From assembly GCA_022843645.1 (NCBI GenBank), contig JALHNF010000008.1, positions 1 to 15,856 on the forward strand: a DNA stretch of 15,856 nucleotides, written 5' to 3'. This stretch comes from Minisyncoccota bacterium (GTDB lineage Bacteria; Patescibacteriota; Minisyncoccia; Phycocordibacterales; UBA5272). Numbering within the stretch: position 1 is the first letter of the stretch; the number at the start of each line of letters is the position of its first letter. The notes beneath the pieces were generated by a model. That model worked only from the letters and a program-made list of their open reading frames with translations, searched no databases and was not told where the DNA came from. Positions 12,756 to 15,856 of this stretch are shown piece by piece. A program made the position numbers and the translations under genes.

Positions 12756-13501
12756 TAACATTTCTTACTTCTTTTTCCCCTTTTCAGGAAAAAGTTTTGA
12801 TCGCGCTTATCGGAGGCCTCATCCCTGCTCTTGTGTGGCTTTTCTTTTGGTTACGAGAGGATGACTGCAAAAACCAAGATACCATTGCCTACATGTGCGA
12901 ACCAGAACCAAGACCAATGCTCTTACTTACCTTTTTGACCGGAATGCTCATGGTTCCCGTTGCGCTTTTTGCCGAGCGCGCGGTATACCCATATGTTGCG
13001 GGGATTTCTCTTGTTGTCGCATGGTCTTTTATAGAAGAGTTCTTGAAGTTTTTTGCGTATTGGTTTGTAAATGCAAAAAGTAAATTCATAAATGAAGCTA
13101 CTGATCCGGCAATTTATATGGTAACGGTTGCTCTTGGCTTTGCAGCAGCAGAAAACGCTTTCTTCTTACATCAAGCACTCTCAAGTGGCGCTCCGCTTGA
13201 TGCTGCGCTCGGAGGGCAGCTTTTGCGATTCTTAGGCGCATCACTTCTTCACGTAGGGGCAAGTGGTGTGCTTGGTATCTTTATTGGTCTTGCCTTTTTC
13301 AGAAGCAAGACAACACAACGGCTTTTTGCGTGCCTCGGTATCGTGCTTGCAACAGCAATTCATGCAATTTTCAATCAGCTCATCATCTTTAGCCCACAAA
13401 CAGAGATACTCCGTGTGTTTAGCTTCGTGTGGGTTTTGGGATTAGGGGTTATAATACTATTTGAGCGGCTCAAAGAGCTTGCACCATTCCCTCGTACATA
13501 A
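12740..13501 (+). CDS. prsW: PrsW-family intramembrane glutamic protease
   Basis: This 253-aa polytopic membrane protein has about seven to eight hydrophobic segments. The family motifs are in order: SFIEEFLKFF (Glu99, Glu100, Lys103), GFAAAENAFF (Glu138, Asn139), LLHVGASGVLG (His171) and IHAIFNQ (His208, Asn212). These residues line the active site of the PrsW/CPBP-related superfamily. In Bacillus subtilis PrsW performs the first cut of the anti-sigma factor RsiW. Its target here is unknown; a sigma factor gene lies two genes downstream, but no anti-sigma gene is visible. The start codon lies inside the last codons of valS (16-base overlap), implying translational coupling, and hsp20 follows 8 bases after the stop. 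Confidence 0.9.
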   Translation: MANELITFLTSFSPFQEKVLIALIGGLIPALVWLFFWLREDDCKNQDTIAYMCEPEPRPMLLLTFLTGMLMVPVALFAERAVYPYVAGISLVVAWSFIEEFLKFFAYWFVNAKSKFINEATDPAIYMVTVALGFAAAENAFFLHQALSSGAPLDAALGGQLLRFLGASLLHVGASGVLGIFIGLAFFRSKTTQRLFACLGIVLATAIHAIFNQLIIFSPQTEILRVFSFVWVLGLGVIILFERLKELAPFPRT

Positions 13502-13509
13502 CAACTACT

Positions 13510-14007
13510 ATGCAAAAAGAAAAACCATCAATCTTTGAACGTCTTTTGGGCACCGTTCGGCTCGAAGAAAACGAACTCAACCACATACAAAACGGTGGCG
13601 CACAAAAAAAAGATATGAGCTCGCTTAAAGTAAGAAGTGAAGACGAGCTTTTGGTGACACATGAACACTCCGAAGAAGAGGGTCAACTTTCTGTTGACAT
13701 GTACGAAACAGAAAAAGAAATAATCATCGAGGCAATGGTGGCAGGAGTACGGCCTGACGATTTACAGCTCTCTATATCACGAGATCAGGTCACCATTCGT
13801 GGCAAACGAGAGCCAAATACACGCATCGAAGATGATGGATATTTTATAAAAGAGTTGTACTGGGGATCTTTTTCAAGGACAGTGTCTCTCCCAAATGAAA
13901 TTATTATCGAAGAAGCGGATGCAGTAGAAAAACACGGCCTTCTCATTCTCCGACTACCGAAACTTGATAAAAACAGACAAGCGAAGATACGAGTGAAGAG
14001 TATATAG
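13510..14007 (+). CDS. Small heat-shock protein (Hsp20/alpha-crystallin family)
   Basis: This 165-aa ATP-independent chaperone holds unfolding proteins in oligomers. A charged N-terminal arm (1-56) precedes the alpha-crystallin domain (about 57-150), which runs from GQLSVDMYETEKEIIIEAMVAG through VTIRGKRE and FSRTVSLP to the hallmark GLLILRLPK (143-151). A short C-terminal extension contains IRV, fitting the I-x-V tail that docks between subunits. It starts 8 bases after prsW and is followed by a hairpin terminator, so it is the last gene of the valS-prsW-hsp20 unit. No CIRCE or other heat-shock operator is seen. Confidence 0.95.
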   Translation: MQKEKPSIFERLLGTVRLEENELNHIQNGGAQKKDMSSLKVRSEDELLVTHEHSEEEGQLSVDMYETEKEIIIEAMVAGVRPDDLQLSISRDQVTIRGKREPNTRIEDDGYFIKELYWGSFSRTVSLPNEIIIEEADAVEKHGLLILRLPKLDKNRQAKIRVKSI

Positions 14008-14039
14008 ACAAAAAGTTACAAGTGTTGTATGTTTTACTT

Positions 14040-14070
14040 AAGCCAAAATCTTTTTGGCTTTGTTTGTTCT
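14040..14070 (+). terminator. Intrinsic terminator after hsp20
   Basis: AAGCCAAAA (14040-14048) and TTTTGGCTT (14052-14060) form a 9-bp stem with a 3-base loop, followed by TGTTTGTTCTTTG. It separates the valS-prsW-hsp20 unit from the sigma factor gene and argues against starting that gene upstream, at 14022. Confidence 0.75.
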
Positions 14071-14084
14071 TTGATTATAACCCT

Positions 14085-14090
14085 GAGGAG
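14085..14090 (+). promoter_or_regulatory. Shine-Dalgarno sequence that fixes the sigma factor start
   Basis: GAGGAG ends 6 bases before GTG 14097. It is the only strong ribosome-binding site seen before a gene in this window and supports GTG over the ATG at 14022, which lies upstream of the terminator hairpin. Confidence 0.8.
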
Positions 14091-14096
14091 TGTGTC

Positions 14097-15158
14097 GTGA
14101 CTGATTATACTCGTTCACCGAAAATTGATCTCTCTGATGAATCGCCAAACCAAATTAGTGATTTCGAAGGGTTCGATGAAGAAATTATTCCTGCCGGCAA
14201 AGATGCTGTACGCGAAATAGATACCCTTTGCTTATCAGATGTCATAACAAGTTATATGGAAAAGCTGTCAAGTTTTAAATTACTGAAACACGCTGAGGAA
14301 CTTGCGCTTTCGAAAAAAGTTATGGAGAACCACGATATCGCCGCAAGGAACGATCTGGTACTACACAACCTTCGCCTTGTTATCTCAATTGCAAAAAAAT
14401 ATAGATGGTCAAAGTTGTCTTTTGAAGACTTAATTCAGGAAGGCAACATTGGCCTCATGGTAGCTGCTGAAAAATTCGACTACAAGCTTGGATTAAGATT
14501 TACTACGATGGCTACTTGGTGGATCAGGCAAGCTATTGGTAGAGCTATCCAAGACAAAGCAGAAACAATTCGTATTCCTACATATGTTTTGACAGTTAGA
14601 CAGAAGATACTCTCCACCTTTGGAAGGGATATAGGCAGTTCAAAACTCCCGGGAGCTGATGTTATTGCAAAAACCATCAACGCTTCAGTAGATGAGGTTG
14701 TTTGCGCTCTTTATACCATGTTATTAGAAACAACTTCCCTTCAAGACAAAATTACAGAGACTGACAAAAATACTGTTCAGGACATACAAGAGAGTGAAAT
14801 AATCGGTCCTGAAATTAGGCAAGAAGCATACCTACATCTAGTGCGGGTTGGGAAAATATTGGATTATATCTTGCTGTCTGTCAAAAAAATAGCCGAAACA
14901 CAAAAAGATCGCGGCAGAATTATAGATATATTTCTCTGCTATCACGGATTCATAAATGCAACAAAATTCACCCTACAGCAATTAGGTGATCGATATGGAA
15001 TTTCAAAACAGAGGGTTCAACAAATACTCACGAAAGCTTTTTCAGAATTACAAAAAAGTGGTGTTCATGTAACGTCAAAAGATATTGAGGATTATCTAGA
15101 ACAACTGAGGGAGCTCGAGGTACTAGCAGATACTCAATACCCTTTAGTAGTCCAATGA
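14097..15158 (+). CDS. Sigma-70 family RNA polymerase sigma factor
   Basis: This 353-aa sigma factor is counted from GTG 14097. Residues 45-80 correspond to region 1.2, and 84-165 to regions 2.1-2.4 (NLRLVISIAKKYRW, FEDLIQEGNIGLMVAAEKFD, RFTTMATWWIRQAIGRAI, ETIRIP), very close to RpoD-type factors. Residues 166-260 cover region 3 but are divergent. Region 4.2 is FTLQQLGDRYGISKQRVQQILTKAFSEL (291-318). Region 1.1 and the RpoH box are absent. The well-kept 2.4 predicts normal -10 recognition, while the changed 4.2 helix (SKQRVQQ where RpoD has T-R-E-R-I-R-Q) may alter -35 recognition. It could be an RpoD-like alternative factor or a divergent main one. It has its own Shine-Dalgarno sequence and terminator, and a possible promoter TTGGCT-N16-TATAAC (14054-14081). 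Its proximity to prsW and hsp20 hints at stress control. Confidence 0.92.
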   Translation: MTDYTRSPKIDLSDESPNQISDFEGFDEEIIPAGKDAVREIDTLCLSDVITSYMEKLSSFKLLKHAEELALSKKVMENHDIAARNDLVLHNLRLVISIAKKYRWSKLSFEDLIQEGNIGLMVAAEKFDYKLGLRFTTMATWWIRQAIGRAIQDKAETIRIPTYVLTVRQKILSTFGRDIGSSKLPGADVIAKTINASVDEVVCALYTMLLETTSLQDKITETDKNTVQDIQESEIIGPEIRQEAYLHLVRVGKILDYILLSVKKIAETQKDRGRIIDIFLCYHGFINATKFTLQQLGDRYGISKQRVQQILTKAFSELQKSGVHVTSKDIEDYLEQLRELEVLADTQYPLVVQ

Positions 15159-15176
15159 ACGTCCGAGGTAAATCTT

Positions 15177-15210
15177 AGCGGCCACTATCCGAGGTGGCCG
15201 CTTTTATTAT
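15177..15210 (+). terminator. Intrinsic terminator after the sigma factor gene
   Basis: AGCGGCCAC (15177-15185) and GTGGCCGCT (15194-15202) form a perfect 9-bp GC-rich stem with an 8-base loop, followed by TTTATTAT. Confidence 0.85.
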
Positions 15211-15369
15211 GTGTATTTGAGACCTAAGATCGCCCGTTACCACAAGCCGGGTACTTTTCATCGGTGTACGTTTCGGTCACAAATATTTTTCTGACGAAAA
15301 ATTTCGCGACCCCAGCTCGTGGTTTTTGCCTTCTTCGCTTCGCTTCGAAACAAAAACATCACTCCGCTT
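15211..15369. other. Non-coding stretch with small inverted repeats and a TTCGC repeat
   Basis: Between the sigma factor terminator and the tRNA-Phe 3' hairpin no credible gene is seen. The stretch holds CGAAA/TTTCG (15295-15306) and GTTTTTG (15322-15328) with CAAAAAC (15351-15357). The latter pair encloses a short tandem run TTCGCTTCGCTTCG (15334-15347). It may be part of an extended tRNA 3' trailer or a decayed element. Confidence 0.35.
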
Positions 15370-15417
15370 CACAAACGTTAAAATCTCCGAGCAGTCGGAG
15401 ATTTCTTAACACGTTTG
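15370..15417 (-). terminator. Long two-level hairpin / terminator directly 3' of tRNA-Phe
   Basis: An inner 10-bp stem, AAATCTCCGA (15381-15390) with TCGGAGATTT (15395-15404), has a 4-base loop and on the minus strand runs into ATTTTAA, as an intrinsic terminator does. An outer stem, CACAAACG (15370-15377) with the inverted copy ending at the tRNA's last bases (up to 15419), extends it to nearly 50 bases, with a small bulge. The outer stem begins at the tRNA 3' end itself, which could guide 3' processing. Confidence 0.7.
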
Positions 15418-15490
15418 TGCTTGGGGCCGGGGTCGAACCGGCGACCTATTCCTCTTCAGGGAAGCGCTCTACCAACTGAGCTACCCAAGC
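15418..15490 (-). tRNA. tRNA-Phe (anticodon GAA)
   Basis: The minus strand gives a 73-base cloverleaf. The acceptor GCTTGGG pairs with CCCAAGC, with discriminator A. The D-arm is GCTC/GAGC with an AGTTGGTA loop. The anticodon loop is CTGAAGA with GAA at the complement of 15455-15457, and the T-arm is GCCGG-TTCGACC-CCGGC. The anticodon stem has a mismatch at its first pair (C27-T43). CCA is not encoded, in contrast to the tRNA-Ser in this window, so it must be added by nucleotidyltransferase. Confidence 0.95.
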
Positions 15491-15532
15491 ATGTGGGAAC
15501 ACTATAGCAAATATAAAAAGAATCGGCAAAAA

Positions 15533-15856
15533 CTATATACCAAGCACTCGCAAAAGAGGCCCCCAGACCGAGTCTCCGAATGCCCGTGTGGAGGTTGAGG
15601 TTGTCGCTTGTTGGCCCGTTATCATTTGGAACGCGGCGTTATTGTTTACCGTATCAACAGTCCCTTGGAGATTTCTAATTGTCTCACTTGTTTTTTGGTA
15701 TGTGTCTGTAGCTTTTTGCACGTATGGCTCTACATAATAGTACGCACCAAAGAGTATTCCTATCACGAGCGCCCAACGCAGAATCCAGAAAAACATGCCC
15801 CATCGAGCTCGACGATGCACCCCTTTCAAAAGGTGATTGTTTTCTCGTGAAAGCTC
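15533..15856 (-). CDS. Single-pass membrane protein, 5' end beyond the window
   Basis: The frame is open to the right edge, so the start is outside the window. A TTG at 15827-15829 could be read as a start, but the codons upstream of it (ELSRENNHLL, in phase) look coding. The visible part has a basic juxtamembrane stretch (LLKGVHRRARWG), one membrane helix (about MFFWILRWALVIGILFGAYYYV), then an extracytoplasmic helical region (KATDTYQKTSETIRNLQGTVDTV) and a low-complexity tail. The arrangement of a 'LSxENN' helix, Arg/Lys-rich linker, TM and polar coiled segment resembles short conserved membrane proteins common in Parcubacteria genomes. The function is unknown. It ends 42 bases before the tRNA-Phe gene on the same strand. 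Confidence 0.7.
   Translation of the reverse strand, partial: ELSRENNHLLKGVHRRARWGMFFWILRWALVIGILFGAYYYVEPYVQKATDTYQKTSETIRNLQGTVDTVNNNAAFQMITGQQATTSTSTRAFGDSVWGPLLRVLGI

Noticed and set aside
14022..14096. N-terminal extension of the sigma factor from ATG 14022
   Set aside because: It would cross the hsp20 terminator hairpin, has an un-sigma-like hydrophobic sequence and no ribosome-binding site, while GTG 14097 has GAGGAG at ideal spacing.
15264..15479. A 71-aa plus-strand frame ending in a GAGVEPAT-type peptide
   Set aside because: Its C-terminus is the antisense of tRNA-Phe, a common false ORF, and its middle is the tRNA 3' hairpin.
1..15856. CRISPR array or insertion sequence
   Set aside because: No regularly spaced direct repeats of 24-40 bases and no transposase or terminal inverted repeats were seen on either strand.

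Overview
The window looks like a chromosome segment of a Patescibacteria/CPR bacterium, most likely a Parcubacteria-type lineage. Several things point there: short versions of core proteins (a 726-aa ValRS without the usual C-terminal arm, a 100-aa MscL), a PaaX-like protein with a Cas2-like domain, a lysine-rich mini-protein, and few Shine-Dalgarno sequences, with several -10 boxes placed almost directly before the ATG. TGA is used as a stop (recombinase, sigma factor), so the code is the standard bacterial one and not the TGA=Gly code of Gracilibacteria. This placement is inferred from gene character, not from a database search.

Left part (1-3245): the end of an integrated phage-like element. 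On the minus strand are a Cro-like HTH protein, an acidic protein, and a 35-codon ORF resembling the start of a tyrosine integrase. Diverging from them is a CI-like repressor whose peptidase-type domain seems to lack the Ser/Lys dyad. Between the two sits a switch region with two well-formed promoters and up to four copies of a TTAAGCAA-N2-TTGCTTAA operator. A large serine recombinase follows; its last 12 codons are antisense to a tRNA-Ser(GCU) gene, so the element border lies at that tRNA.

Middle part (3206-9316): tRNA-Ser; an M3-family oligopeptidase and mscL (both +); a secreted lysozyme-like protein (-) with a promoter and a branched, possibly switching RNA leader; secA (-); and a 30-aa lysine-rich histone-tail-like protein (-). 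Strong intrinsic terminators separate these units.

Right part (9317-15856): a palindrome-rich intergenic region, a PaaX/Cas2-like regulator (+), a SET-domain lysine methyltransferase (-), then the tight cluster valS-prsW-hsp20 (+), ended by a terminator. A sigma-70-family factor (+) with its own Shine-Dalgarno sequence follows, then tRNA-Phe(GAA) (-) with an elaborate 3' hairpin, and a single-pass membrane protein (-) that runs off the right edge.

Most worth a second look: the structured leader of the lysozyme-like gene, the lysine-rich peptide / PaaX-like / SET neighbourhood with its GTAC-centred palindromes, and the element's genetic switch with an apparently non-cleavable repressor.
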